This document shows positions 1 through 7,422 of a stretch of 12,656 nucleotides of DNA, in pieces; positions within the stretch are counted from its first letter, which is position 1; every line of letters begins with the position of its first letter. The position numbers and the translations under genes were made by a program. The stretch covers positions 1-12,656 of the forward strand of contig JAEZYR010000151.1 in assembly GCA_023442635.1 (NCBI GenBank), in the 5' to 3' direction. This DNA comes from Bacillota bacterium (GTDB taxonomy: Bacteria; Bacillota; Clostridia; Saccharofermentanales; Fastidiosipilaceae). The notes below the pieces were generated by a model. The model did no database searches, was not told the origin of the DNA, and saw nothing but the letters and a program-made list of their open reading frames with translations.

Positions 1-1007
1 GACTCAAACAGGCTCTGGCTGGCTTGACTCAAAGCCTGAACGCCGTCCACATAGCTATTCAGACCCTTTCCCAGTTCCTCGCCTTTCGATCTAAAATTAA
101 GTAAGCCCTCTTGGATATCCGCACTTGCGCCTGTCAGCTTCTCCCTTTCGGCCAGAAGCTTATCTAAGCCATCGGCTATTTTTTCTGAAGCGCTGGCCAA
201 ATCCTGAGTACCCTCTTGCAGCGCTCGAATCTTCTCATTGTTTTGAAAATCGGGCAGCGAAAAAGCCAGGCTCTGCTCTACCGCTGCGATTTGGACAGCT
301 GACATCTCAAAGTTCTCAACCTGAGTGCTTATCGTCCAGCTGCCCCCTGCCGTCTTGGGTAAAAGGGTGTACGTGAGTTGTTGGAGCGATCCATTGAGAG
401 CTTGCGTGGCCCCAGGAGCCTCGAGATCCCGAAGCACCCGACTCGGGAAACTGAGCGATATCTGGAGCATCATCCGCTCTGCCCAAGGGTTGGGCTGCAA
501 GTCGCTCGGCCCCACCGTGAGATGCAAGGCCAGTTTGCCCGAACGTCCTGCGAGTTCTTGCGGCTGAAGTTCCTGGCCATCCAAGTCATATCGCAGCTCA
601 ACTCGCCATGGCAGAGCCTGAGCCTCTAAGTCGCCTTGATAAAAGAAGGGCTCGTCGCCAGCCACGAGCTGCCAGCCATCTTTGACTGGCTGAATATCGC
701 CCCCAGAGCTCAAAGCCTGGATGTTTTTGTAAGGCGCTCGATCATGTAAGCTCGTTTGAGGGGCTAGACGATGCACAGTGTAAACGCCTTCGACCTCGCC
801 GTTGGCATGGAGTCGAGCATAAACGACCTCAGCTAGGTGCTCGGCCCCTTGCTCTGACTCGACTGGCCGCGCTGCCTGGGCCTTCTCATCTTCCGCCCAA
901 AGCGTAGGCGCCCCGCCCCAAGTGAACAGCAGCAAGCTGGCGGCCATCAGTGTACCGCCTATCTTTTTGGTTTTTTGTAAACATTTTTTCCAAATATTTT
1001 GATACAT
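1..1007 (-). CDS. Secreted X-X-X-L-X-X-G heptad-repeat protein, partner of MMPL transporter (partial, C-terminus off window)
   Basis: The minus-strand frame is open from here to the left edge (335 codons plus 2 nt) with no stop, so the C-terminus is missing. A signal peptide or N-terminal anchor is visible: basic residues 7-16, hydrophobic stretch about 19-37, and a probable cleavage after Ala38 (TLWA/EDE). The middle (about 60-250) is a beta-rich extracytoplasmic region with SGKL (156-159), MLQISL (180-185) and a FEM motif (233-235). From about residue 257 it becomes helical with LxxG-type heptads (IADG 277-280, IQEG 298-301). This arrangement is what I know from YhgE/Pip-like heptad proteins encoded next to MMPL exporters in Bacillota. 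Its role is probably extracytoplasmic, assisting or docking the exporter; that is inference. The AAAGGAGG at 1014-1021 lies 6 nt before the ATG at 1007 and only 3 nt before an alternative ATG at 1010. The upstream stop and this start overlap as TGATG, so translation is coupled. Confidence 0.8.
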   Translation of the reverse strand, partial: MYQNIWKKCLQKTKKIGGTLMAASLLLFTWGGAPTLWAEDEKAQAARPVESEQGAEHLAEVVYARLHANGEVEGVYTVHRLAPQTSLHDRAPYKNIQALSSGGDIQPVKDGWQLVAGDEPFFYQGDLEAQALPWRVELRYDLDGQELQPQELAGRSGKLALHLTVGPSDLQPNPWAERMMLQISLSFPSRVLRDLEAPGATQALNGSLQQLTYTLLPKTAGGSWTISTQVENFEMSAVQIAAVEQSLAFSLPDFQNNEKIRALQEGTQDLASASEKIADGLDKLLAEREKLTGASADIQEGLLNFRSKGEELGKGLNSYVDGVQALSQASQSLFE

Positions 1008-3118
1008 CATAGACCTCCTTTATCGGCTTGTGCGGGCTCTTTCGGGTCTGGCTTAAGCGAAACGCAGGTCCCTTTTTCTTGCCAACGTAAACGCCAACTT
1101 GTCCATGGGATAATGCGATCGCAAAGAGCCATGAGCGCAGGCAAAAAGAACAGCACCAAAACAAGCGAGAGCAGGGTGCCGCGGCAAAGCAAGTCGCCCA
1201 GTTCCGCAATCATGGGGATGCTCGAGCGGCGTCCGAGGGCAAAGCCTGTCAGACTCAGGATCAAAGCTGGAGGCAGCAAAGACGGCCCTACTGCGGTTGT
1301 CGTTTGAACAATGGCCTGGCGCACAGGCATCTTTTTTCGCTGCTCAAGGTAGTACTGCGAGTAAATGATGGCATAGTCAACAGTCGCTCCAAGCTGAACG
1401 GTTGAAATGATGAGATAACCGACATAACTCAGGGTTGAACCTACAAAGTAGGGGATGCTAAGGTTGATCCACACCGCAATTTCGATGGACAGAACAAGAA
1501 TAAGAGGCAGACTCAAAGAGCGATAGATGAGGAGGATTACAAGCCCCATCGCCAGAATAGCCAAGCCTGTCACGATCGGCTGGTCAGCTTGAATCGTTTC
1601 TTTAAGATCTAGGAGACTCGGGCTTGAACCTGCCAAAAGATAGTCTTGATCATAGAAAGCTTCGGCCTGCTGGCGCACCTGTTCCACGAGTTGGAAGCTC
1701 GCCTCGCCTTCCGTCGGCAGAGCAGCTGTTATCGCCACCAAACGCCAATTTCCCTGCTGTATCTGTTGCCTCTCAGAAGCATCCAGCAAGTCGGCTGGCA
1801 AAGCGGCGTCCACTTCGGTGCTGTAAGCTAACACCTGCGTGACGTTCGGTAGGCCTTGTAGCTTCTCTACCAAAGCCGCTTCTTCTGCCACATGACCTGC
1901 CGGCACAAGCAAGGCCATCTGCTCCATCTGCCCAAAATCCGCCTCCATAGCGGCTCGATCTCGACCAGCTCGGGCTGCGGTACCAATATCACCTGAGCCA
2001 TAAATGAAGTGATTCTGGCGGCTGGCAAGCACGGCGGGCAAAGCGAGCACAAGAACCAGAATCAGAACTGGTAAGCGCAGCTTGTAAACGGCTTGTCCCA
2101 GTCGGCGAAAACTCGGGATCAGGGGGCGATGCTGCGTTTTTTCGATCAAAGGATAGGCATAGAGAATGAGGGCAGGCATGAAGAAAAGCACGCTGATAAA
2201 ACTGAAGACAATGCCCTTGGCCATTACGATACCTAGGTCAGAACCCAGTCTGAAGCGCATAAAGAGCAGCACCAAGAAGCCAAATAAGGTTGTGAGGCCA
2301 GAAGAAAGAACGGCCCCAATCGAATGTCGCCAAGCCCAAATCATGGCTGTTGCGGCATCCTCCCCCAGCTGCCTCCGCTCCTCAAAGCGAGCCAGCAAGA
2401 AAATGGCATAGTCCATAGACACAGCCAGCTGCAAAAGAGCCGCAATGGCCTGCGTGATGAAGGAAACCTCGCCCAAAAAGACATTGCTGCCCATGTTTAG
2501 AGCCACCGCGACGCCTATGGTCAGCATAAAAACAACGGGTTCTAGCCACGCATGCGTAAACAACAGAAGGATCAGTAAAATAAGTGGCAAGGCCACCGCG
2601 GTAACCTGGAGGACCTCCGTTTTGACCGCGTTTTGAGCCCCAGCTCGCTCGACCAATGTGCCGCGCACTTGGATTTCTGGCCCTAAGGCATAAATTTCGT
2701 TCAGGGCTTCGCGTTCTGAACCCCGAGTCTGAACCTCAAACAGCGCCCTTCCATTGCGATAGTAACGCGCCTCAAATTTGCTCTGCTCAAAACTGAGCGG
2801 TTTGCCAAGATCGACAAAGTCATCCAACCAGCGGACCTGTTCAACGCAAGACAGAGCCTGCAGTTGCGCTTTGGCCTGATAGGCCTCATGCAAGTTAGCA
2901 GCAGGCCAACTGATTTGGGCATCTGGCATAGCCGATCCAAAAGAAGATGCAACCACCTGCATCGCCCGCGTTGAAGGAGCCTCTGGCGGTAGATAATCAG
3001 CTAATTGGTCATTGACCTTGACCTTTTGGGATAAAGGAAGCGAAAGAATCGTCGCAAGTAGGAAGGCCAATACAACCCAGGCTCGATGTTTCAAAAGGAT
3101 ACGAATCATCTTATCCAT
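1007..3118 (-). CDS. MMPL/RND-family membrane transporter
   Basis: This is a 703-residue polytopic protein with the two-fold MMPL layout. TM1 is at about 13-30, followed by an extracytoplasmic domain (31-168), a TM bundle (about 170-320), TM7 at about 347-365, a second extracytoplasmic domain (366-512) and a last TM bundle (about 514-668). Each half carries the Asp-Tyr pair of the MMPL proton relay: SMDY (Asp236-Tyr237) and ATVDY (Asp581-Tyr582). Family members export lipids, peptides or drugs using the proton gradient; the substrate here cannot be read from sequence. The size is typical of the short Bacillota MMPL class. A GGGAGGA site at 3125-3131 sits 6 nt before the ATG. The last codons contain the ribosome site of the following heptad-repeat gene, and the stop overlaps that gene's start, so the two form an operon. 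The C-terminal tail after residue 670 is short, charged and probably cytoplasmic. Confidence 0.92.
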   Translation of the reverse strand: MDKMIRILLKHRAWVVLAFLLATILSLPLSQKVKVNDQLADYLPPEAPSTRAMQVVASSFGSAMPDAQISWPAANLHEAYQAKAQLQALSCVEQVRWLDDFVDLGKPLSFEQSKFEARYYRNGRALFEVQTRGSEREALNEIYALGPEIQVRGTLVERAGAQNAVKTEVLQVTAVALPLILLILLLFTHAWLEPVVFMLTIGVAVALNMGSNVFLGEVSFITQAIAALLQLAVSMDYAIFLLARFEERRQLGEDAATAMIWAWRHSIGAVLSSGLTTLFGFLVLLFMRFRLGSDLGIVMAKGIVFSFISVLFFMPALILYAYPLIEKTQHRPLIPSFRRLGQAVYKLRLPVLILVLVLALPAVLASRQNHFIYGSGDIGTAARAGRDRAAMEADFGQMEQMALLVPAGHVAEEAALVEKLQGLPNVTQVLAYSTEVDAALPADLLDASERQQIQQGNWRLVAITAALPTEGEASFQLVEQVRQQAEAFYDQDYLLAGSSPSLLDLKETIQADQPIVTGLAILAMGLVILLIYRSLSLPLILVLSIEIAVWINLSIPYFVGSTLSYVGYLIISTVQLGATVDYAIIYSQYYLEQRKKMPVRQAIVQTTTAVGPSLLPPALILSLTGFALGRRSSIPMIAELGDLLCRGTLLSLVLVLFFLPALMALCDRIIPWTSWRLRWQEKGTCVSLKPDPKEPAQADKGGL
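1014..1021 (-). promoter_or_regulatory. Ribosome binding site inside the MMPL gene end
   Basis: AAAGGAGG (read on the minus strand) lies inside the last codons of the MMPL gene. It is 6 nt before the ATG at 1007 and 3 nt before the one at 1010, which favours 1007 as the start of the heptad-repeat gene. Confidence 0.75.
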
Positions 3119-3180
3119 AGAGCATCCTCCCTATATTTTTACTTTATCACCGTCTTCTAAAAAGTTCGTAAAATATAGGC

Positions 3181-3196
3181 TATTTTCAAGAAAATA
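3181..3196. repeat. Perfect 7-bp inverted repeat, candidate operator
   Basis: TATTTTC-AA-GAAAATA is a perfect dyad 63-78 nt upstream of the MMPL start, where a repressor of that operon would be expected to bind. It is AT-rich, so chance is a real alternative. No regulator gene is in the window to pair with it. Confidence 0.4.
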
Positions 3197-3374
3197 AAAG
3201 AAGATCTCCAAAGCTAACAGCAGCTGTTTAGACATGATCTATGCAACTTTTGGGGGCGGCTGTTTTATACTTCAAAAAAGCCAACAGCTTCAGTCACAGG
3301 ACAAAATCAAGCCTGAAAAGTCAAGCCTGATCCGTTGTTTGGGTGATGTCCTGGACTTAGCTGAGCTAAAACAA

Positions 3375-3393
3375 CATCAGATCCTGTCTGATG
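3375..3393. repeat. Perfect 7-bp stem in the hydrolase leader
   Basis: CATCAGA, 5-nt loop TCCTG, TCTGATG. It ends 9 nt before the AAAGGAGG ribosome site of the hydrolase. It is not followed by a T-run, so it is not an intrinsic terminator. It could be an operator or a leader hairpin that affects ribosome access. Confidence 0.45.
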
Positions 3394-3415
3394 CTTTAAC
3401 CCAAAGGAGGCTTCC

Positions 3416-4306
3416 ATGATTAAACGCCAGAAAATCGCAAGAAAAGAACCCCAATTCGTTTGTGATACTGCGGTGTCCTTCCGCAATGTCCCAGCATGGT
3501 TTGGCCATACGAGTCGCAGCCTCAAGATGGATATTATCTATCCCGAAGATCGCAGCAAGCGCTACCCAGCCATCGTTTGGGTTTGCGGTGGTGGCTGGAT
3601 GTCCATCGATCGTTCAGCCCATCTGGCTTATTTGAGTCAACTCGCAAGGGCTGGCTTTGTCGTAGCTTCCATTGACTACCGTTTGAGCCATGAGGCGAGC
3701 TTCCCCGCTCAGATCGAAGACCTCAAGGCTGGCGTGCGTTTTTTGCGCGCCCATGCAGATCGCTACTCTATCGATCCCACGCGCTTCGGCTCCATGGGTG
3801 AATCTGCTGGTGGCCATCTAGCTGGCCTACTCGGTCTCACTGGCGAAACGCGTGATTTTGACAAGGGTGAATTTCTCGATCAGTCCTCCGCCATTCAAGC
3901 CACCTGCGCCTGGTACATGGTCAGTGACTTCGAGGCCTTAGCTCGCACTGCCCAAAGCGTCAGTGCCCCCGAAATGATGCTTTTTGCCCGTTCCCCTCAA
4001 GATGGTAGCAACTGGCTCAAGCTGGCCTCTCCTCTGCACTATGTCAGCCCTCAAAGTCCTCCTTTCTTGTTCATCCACGGCACCCAAGATCGCGTCGTCG
4101 CTCTCGAACAAAGTCACATACTCTATAACGCCCTCGAAAAAGTCGGCGTCGATGTCGATATGATCGAAATCGAGGGGGCCGACCACGCCGATATACCCTT
4201 CTTCCAACCTGAGCTTTGGGAACAAATCATCCACTTCTTCCAAAGCAAACTAGGCGCACCTAAGTCTTTAGACGAAGCTAGTGCTTGCGAAGGAGCAAAC
4301 GCGTGA
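3416..4306 (+). CDS. Alpha/beta hydrolase (esterase/lipase-like, fold-3 type)
   Basis: This 296-residue protein lacks a signal peptide and is probably cytoplasmic. It shows the alpha/beta-hydrolase order: oxyanion loop VCGGGW (56-61), the IDYRLS strand motif (86-91), the nucleophile elbow GESAGG (Ser130), the acid in HGTQDRVV (Asp225) and the base in GADHAD (His257). The triad is therefore complete. The layout matches carboxylesterase/hormone-sensitive-lipase-like and feruloyl-esterase-like enzymes; substrate is unknown. It is unusual that the first position of the normal HGGGW loop is Cys57. An AAAGGAGG at 3403-3410 lies 5 nt before the ATG, a strong initiation site. The stop overlaps the GTG start of the AI-2E gene, so the two are co-translated. 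A hydrophilic tail follows residue 280. A peptidase of the same fold cannot be excluded. Confidence 0.88.
   Translation: MIKRQKIARKEPQFVCDTAVSFRNVPAWFGHTSRSLKMDIIYPEDRSKRYPAIVWVCGGGWMSIDRSAHLAYLSQLARAGFVVASIDYRLSHEASFPAQIEDLKAGVRFLRAHADRYSIDPTRFGSMGESAGGHLAGLLGLTGETRDFDKGEFLDQSSAIQATCAWYMVSDFEALARTAQSVSAPEMMLFARSPQDGSNWLKLASPLHYVSPQSPPFLFIHGTQDRVVALEQSHILYNALEKVGVDVDMIEIEGADHADIPFFQPELWEQIIHFFQSKLGAPKSLDEASACEGANA
4290..4295 (+). promoter_or_regulatory. Ribosome binding site fixing the GTG start of the AI-2E gene
   Basis: AAGGAG lies within the last hydrolase codons, 7 nt before the GTG at 4303. An in-frame TTG at 4285 lies upstream of this site and so cannot use it; GTG 4303 is therefore chosen. 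Confidence 0.75.
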
Positions 4307-5646
4307 GCCATCGTCGCGCCTTTTCACACAAAGAGTGGCGGCGGCTGATTCTCGTCGGCCTCTTGGCCCTCGCGGTGCTTGTTCTCTCCAAGCACTTTGA
4401 CAGCCTGATCGCCTGGCTGCAGCGCAGTGCCAAGCTTTTTAGTCCCGTCGCTCTGGGCATCGTCTTAGCCTTCATCCTCAACTTGCCCATGCGCTTTTTG
4501 GAGCGAAAGACACCCCTCAAAAAGGTCAAGCGCCTGGCCATCCGCCGCACCTCTAGCTTGCTTGTCAGCCTAATCTTTTATGGGGTGATGATCTATTTGA
4601 TCATTCAGACGGTCTTGCCCAACTTGATTGAAGGCATCAACTTGCTCGTCGCCCAAACCCCGATGATGCTGAGCTCTTTCCAGCAGTGGCTAGACAAAAC
4701 AGCGTCTGAAGTGCCTTGGTTGCGCGATTGGTTAACCAATCAGTCCTTCAACTGGGGCGGTGTCGGGCGAAATCTAGTGAACTACCTTTGGACCAGCAGC
4801 AGCAACCTTCTTAATCGCATCAGTGACATTGCGCTGACCTTGAGCAACGGGCTCTTCCAATTTTTGCTGGCCATGATGCTAGCCATCTACTTGCTGATGA
4901 GCAAGGAAAATCTAGCCCGTCAATGTCGTCGTCTCTTACGTTTTGCCTTGCCTGGGCGATACATGCGAGTCTTCGAGAAGACGATGTCGGTCGCCACAGA
5001 GGTCTTCACCGCCTATACAGTCGGTCAGCTCACGATGGCAGCCTTACTCGGTTTTTGCTGCAGCTTGGGCGCTACCCTGCTCGGCCTCCCCTACGCGCCG
5101 ATGAGCGGTGCCGCGCTGGGTGTCTCTTCCTTGATTCCCCTCTTTGGTACATATATTGGCGGCGGTATCGGCATTTTCATGATTGCTACGGTTTCGATTC
5201 GTCAGGCCTTGATTTATCTGATCTTCATCCTGATCCTGCAGCAAATCATCACCAACCTCATCTACCCCCGTATTGTGGGACGCTCGATCGGCTTGCCAGG
5301 CTTCTGGGTTCTTATTGCGGTCATCGCAGGTGGCGGTATTGGCGGTATTGCGGGCATCATTTTGTCTGTTCCCCTCGCCGCTACGGCCTATCAGCTGATC
5401 GCTTATTACTTCCAGACCCATCCAGATAGCGACTTGGAGCAGCGCCGCCTCAAGGCCACCCTCGCCCGCAGTCTCGTTTCCTCTCTTTCGCCTCTCGCGA
5501 AGGTGGACTCTCCTTCCATTTCAAAAACCGAGACCTGCTCCGAAGCACCTCAAAAGGATGCAGCAAGCAGCCCCACACGTTCAGAAGACGAGGCCAGAAA
5601 CGAAAAGAATGTCGAAGAAGAGAGCGAGGGCCAAAAGAAGCCTTAG
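4303..5646 (+). CDS. AI-2E family membrane transporter
   Basis: The protein is 447 residues from the GTG start. Hydrophobic segments lie at about 14-30, 46-62, 84-105, 178-200, 240-262, 268-292, 300-318 and 332-370, the usual eight-helix plan of the AI-2E (PF01594) family. Family landmarks are the LLGLPYAP stretch (about 259-266) leading into SSLIPLFGTYIGG (275-287), and QQIITNLIYPRIVG (313-326) followed by the glycine-rich last helices. Some relatives export the AI-2 signal and others are Na+/H+ antiporters, so the name does not prove a quorum-sensing role. The basic N-terminus is cytoplasmic. The tail after about residue 375 is hydrophilic, Ser/Glu/Lys-rich and probably disordered. The stop of the hydrolase overlaps this start (GTGA), indicating one transcript, and a strong terminator follows. 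Confidence 0.9.
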   Translation: MSHRRAFSHKEWRRLILVGLLALAVLVLSKHFDSLIAWLQRSAKLFSPVALGIVLAFILNLPMRFLERKTPLKKVKRLAIRRTSSLLVSLIFYGVMIYLIIQTVLPNLIEGINLLVAQTPMMLSSFQQWLDKTASEVPWLRDWLTNQSFNWGGVGRNLVNYLWTSSSNLLNRISDIALTLSNGLFQFLLAMMLAIYLLMSKENLARQCRRLLRFALPGRYMRVFEKTMSVATEVFTAYTVGQLTMAALLGFCCSLGATLLGLPYAPMSGAALGVSSLIPLFGTYIGGGIGIFMIATVSIRQALIYLIFILILQQIITNLIYPRIVGRSIGLPGFWVLIAVIAGGGIGGIAGIILSVPLAATAYQLIAYYFQTHPDSDLEQRRLKATLARSLVSSLSPLAKVDSPSISKTETCSEAPQKDAASSPTRSEDEARNEKNVEEESEGQKKP

Positions 5647-5715
5647 CGCCTTCATGTGCTCACCAAGTAAGGGCGACACCCTCCAGTCCAAGCAGATCGC
5701 CCCTCTGACACAAAA

Positions 5716-5756
5716 AAGCCCCAAGTGTTAGGCTTAGCCTCTAACACCTGGGGCTT
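5716..5756. terminator. Bidirectional intrinsic terminator
   Basis: The left arm is 5716-5731 and the right arm 5741-5756, pairing 15 of 16 positions (one A-C mismatch) around a 9-nt loop, with GC-rich ends (GCCCC/GGGGC). On the minus strand the stem runs straight into six T's, a textbook end for the gene at 5778. On the plus strand it is followed by the T-rich CTTGTTT, and it closes the hydrolase/AI-2E operon. Confidence 0.88.
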
Positions 5757-5777
5757 CTTGTTTGGGCTTTTTCTCGC

Positions 5778-6590
5778 TTATGCCGTAGGGTGCAAGCGAC
5801 AGTTAGCGGCTACAAAGCAGTGGTCTGACAGCAATCGCCCATTGTAGCTTTCGCTGATTTCCTCTCCTAGAAGCTCAACCTGGGGAGAGGCAAAGATGTA
5901 GTCAATACGGCAGCGCCCTTCTTCTCGCTCGGGATGGAAGTCGTGATAAGTGTAGGGAATATCTGGCAGCAAGTTACGCAAGCAGCCAGGGCCATCTTCT
6001 GCACCTGGCGTATTGTCCAACAAACGGATCTCAGGAGCATCGGGTTCCGCATTTAGGTCACCGCAAAGGAAAATGGGATAGGCCTTTTCTTCAGTCAAGT
6101 CCTGGCATAGATCGAGCAGTTGAAAAGCGGCGTGACTTCTGGCCATCGAACCCTCATGATCAAAATGGGTATTCAGGACATAAAAAACAGCGCCACTCGC
6201 CTTGTGTTGTAGGGTCAGCAAGTGATAGTTGCGTGGACAGATACTCTGGTCTGGATAGCGGCTACCTGCCTGCCAAGGCGTAGGCGAGAGCCAGGCATAG
6301 CTAAAGTCCAGGCACTCTAAGCGATCTGCGCGGTAGGCCACAACTGGCGCCTCGTCTTTTTCTTCGACATCTCTAGCCTTCGCACAGAAGCGATAGTCTG
6401 GCAAGGCTTCTTTGAGCTTGGCTAGGCCTTCGGGCTTCACCTCTTGGAAGCATAGGACATCGTAGGCCTTCTCCCGAAAAAAAGCCGTGATATTGTCTAT
6501 GCGTTTATCAAAGTGATGCTCTCCATCACTCCCACATGGGATGCGCAGGTTCGCTGTGACAATGCTCAAATCAAATACTGGAGATTCCAT
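5778..6590 (-). CDS. Endonuclease/exonuclease/phosphatase (EEP) family protein
   Basis: The protein has 270 residues from the ATG at 6590. All metal-dependent EEP motifs are visible: VTANLRI with Asn14, CFQEV with the metal ligand Glu50, LNTHFDHEG with His142, CGDLNAEPD with Asp178 and Asn180, RIDYIFA with Asp230, and LSDH with Asp256-His257. It should be an active Mg2+-dependent phosphoesterase of the exonuclease III/DNase I-like fold. Substrates in the family range from nucleic acids to sphingomyelin, inositol phosphates and sugar phosphates; none can be assigned here. There is no signal peptide or TM helix, so it is cytoplasmic. The start is chosen because AAAGAGGA lies 7 nt upstream; an in-frame ATG at 6626 has only an AGGA touching it. 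It lies downstream of the YccF gene on the same strand with a gap of about 180 nt, so it may be transcribed separately. Confidence 0.88.
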   Translation of the reverse strand: MESPVFDLSIVTANLRIPCGSDGEHHFDKRIDNITAFFREKAYDVLCFQEVKPEGLAKLKEALPDYRFCAKARDVEEKDEAPVVAYRADRLECLDFSYAWLSPTPWQAGSRYPDQSICPRNYHLLTLQHKASGAVFYVLNTHFDHEGSMARSHAAFQLLDLCQDLTEEKAYPIFLCGDLNAEPDAPEIRLLDNTPGAEDGPGCLRNLLPDIPYTYHDFHPEREEGRCRIDYIFASPQVELLGEEISESYNGRLLSDHCFVAANCRLHPTA

Positions 6591-6597
6591 ATGTTCG

Positions 6598-6605
6598 TCC
6601 TCTTT
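6598..6605 (-). promoter_or_regulatory. Ribosome binding site fixing the EEP gene start
   Basis: AAAGAGGA on the minus strand lies 7 nt before the ATG at 6590, which supports that start over the in-frame ATG at 6626. Confidence 0.65.
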
Positions 6606-6771
6606 ATCTTTCGGGCTTGGCGTCATTCCTACATGCGACGCCCTACGCTTTGATCTTAGCAGTCCTACCGCGCCTTAGAGCGCAATCTGGCCTTCCCTTT
6701 CATGATTTTCGACAATGCCCCAAAAAACGCTAGGTATTCTTTTCGTCTCAGGAAAAAAGATGGCTTATTTG

Positions 6772-7170
6772 TTAATTTGTTGACATAAGCGCAGGATTCG
6801 TCGGCTCTGCTGGTAGGATCTTAGCTCCAAACGGCATCAGTGCAAGCTTGGCTAATTTGAAGCATTGCTTGCCAAAGGGTATACCGATGATGGTGATGTA
6901 GAGGATCACCCCATTGATGACTGCACAAGCAGACAATAAAAGACCACCAAAGAAGATCCACAGAATATTGATGATCAGCGATGGGGCGCCTCCCTGGTAA
7001 ACAACTTGCTTACCGAAGGGGCAAAATGACAGTCCAGCCATTTTGAAGCACTGTATGCCGATGGGAATCCCGATGATCGTACAGCACCATAAAATGCCTG
7101 CTATGACCCAGCCAGTGCCTTCCCAAAGACCCGCAAACAAAAACCAAATGATGTTACCCAAGCAGCTCAT
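6772..7170 (-). CDS. YccF-family small membrane protein
   Basis: The protein has 132 residues from the ATG at 7170 and consists of two tandem copies of the YccF unit (PF03733, formerly DUF307). Each unit is a hydrophobic stretch ending in TIIGIP-x-G-x-QCFK (copy 1 about 31-43, copy 2 about 93-105) followed by PFGK/PFGA (51-54 and 113-116). The two-copy layout is normal for the family. It should be an inner-membrane protein with about four hydrophobic segments. No biochemical function is established that I can name. The start is set by AAGGAG at 7177-7182, 6 nt upstream; an in-frame ATG at 7203 has no comparable site. A consensus TTGACA lies upstream at 7222-7227. It is divergent from the 7423 gene and precedes the EEP gene on the same strand. 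Confidence 0.9.
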   Translation of the reverse strand: MSCLGNIIWFLFAGLWEGTGWVIAGILWCCTIIGIPIGIQCFKMAGLSFCPFGKQVVYQGGAPSLIINILWIFFGGLLLSACAVINGVILYITIIGIPFGKQCFKLAKLALMPFGAKILPAEPTNPALMSTN

Positions 7171-7176
7171 ACCTGT

Positions 7177-7182
7177 CTCCTT
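7177..7182 (-). promoter_or_regulatory. Ribosome binding site fixing the YccF gene start
   Basis: AAGGAG on the minus strand lies 6 nt before the ATG at 7170, giving the protein a start at MSCLGN, the typical N-terminus of this family. Confidence 0.75.
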
Positions 7183-7198
7183 GCCATGCTTTTGCATT

Positions 7199-7227
7199 TT
7201 CATCTTATCTCAAACGAAGCTTGTCAA
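7199..7227 (-). promoter_or_regulatory. Possible promoter of the YccF gene
   Basis: A perfect -35 (TTGACA) is at 7222-7227 on the minus strand. The hexamer 17 nt downstream, GATGAA (7199-7204), is a weak -10. A better-looking TAAGAT sits only 14 nt away. The -35 is convincing, the -10 is not. Confidence 0.35.
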
Positions 7228-7334
7228 GAACGCTTTATTTTCATTAGAAACTTTTCTTTTCTTGGGCTTTTCATCTAGAATATCGAAACAAATTGAACGC
7301 ATCGTACATGCTTAAACTACCCTAGCCTGCGGCC

Positions 7335-7362
7335 TTTGGTCTACACTTAGGCCAACTATAAC
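7335..7362 (+). promoter_or_regulatory. Possible promoter of the 7423 gene
   Basis: TATAAC (7357-7362) is a good -10. TTTGGT (7335-7340) at 16-nt spacing is a partial -35. A GGCCT/AGGCC inverted pair (7331-7335, 7349-7353) overlaps the -35 and spacer. The start codon lies about 60 nt downstream. Confidence 0.4.
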
Positions 7363-7422
7363 CACGTCCTTTATTCACGTCATAAAGCCGACGGCACTAT
7401 TGAGTAGAAGAGGAGCCCACTC

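Larger units (their letters stand above)
3119..3415. promoter_or_regulatory. Divergent intergenic control region with many dyads
   Basis: These 297 bases separate the MMPL operon (minus) from the hydrolase operon (plus) and hold no convincing gene. Visible elements are: AAAATA/TATTTT (3170-3175 and 3181-3186); a perfect TATTTTC-AA-GAAAATA dyad (3181-3196); AACAGC-A-GCTGTT (3216-3228); the same half-sites inverted as GCTGTT (3259-3264) and AACAGC (3283-3288); a direct repeat of TCAAGCCTGA (3307-3316, 3321-3330); TTAGCT-G-AGCTAA (3357-3369); and CATCAGA-N5-TCTGATG (3375-3393). A TATACT at 3266-3271 could be a -10 for the plus-strand operon but has no good -35. On the minus strand, TTTACG and GATAAA, 18 nt apart, could serve the MMPL operon, also weakly. 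The dyad density suggests repressor control of one or both operons; that is inference. Confidence 0.55.

Noticed and set aside
886..1209. Minus-strand open frame of 107 codons across the MMPL/heptad gene junction
   Set aside because: It is out of frame with both the MMPL gene and the heptad-repeat gene, which have strong family features and ribosome sites; it is a shadow.
3119..3415. CRISPR-like or mobile-element repeats
   Set aside because: The repeats are short, differ from each other and are not regularly spaced; there is no cas, transposase or target duplication.
4923..5429. Plus-strand open frame of 168 codons inside the AI-2E gene
   Set aside because: It is rich in Arg, His and Trp, has no ribosome site and lies wholly inside a clear AI-2E protein in another frame.
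4303..5646. Quorum-sensing (AI-2) export system
   Set aside because: The family name alone does not show AI-2 transport; no luxS, lsr or other signalling gene is in the window.
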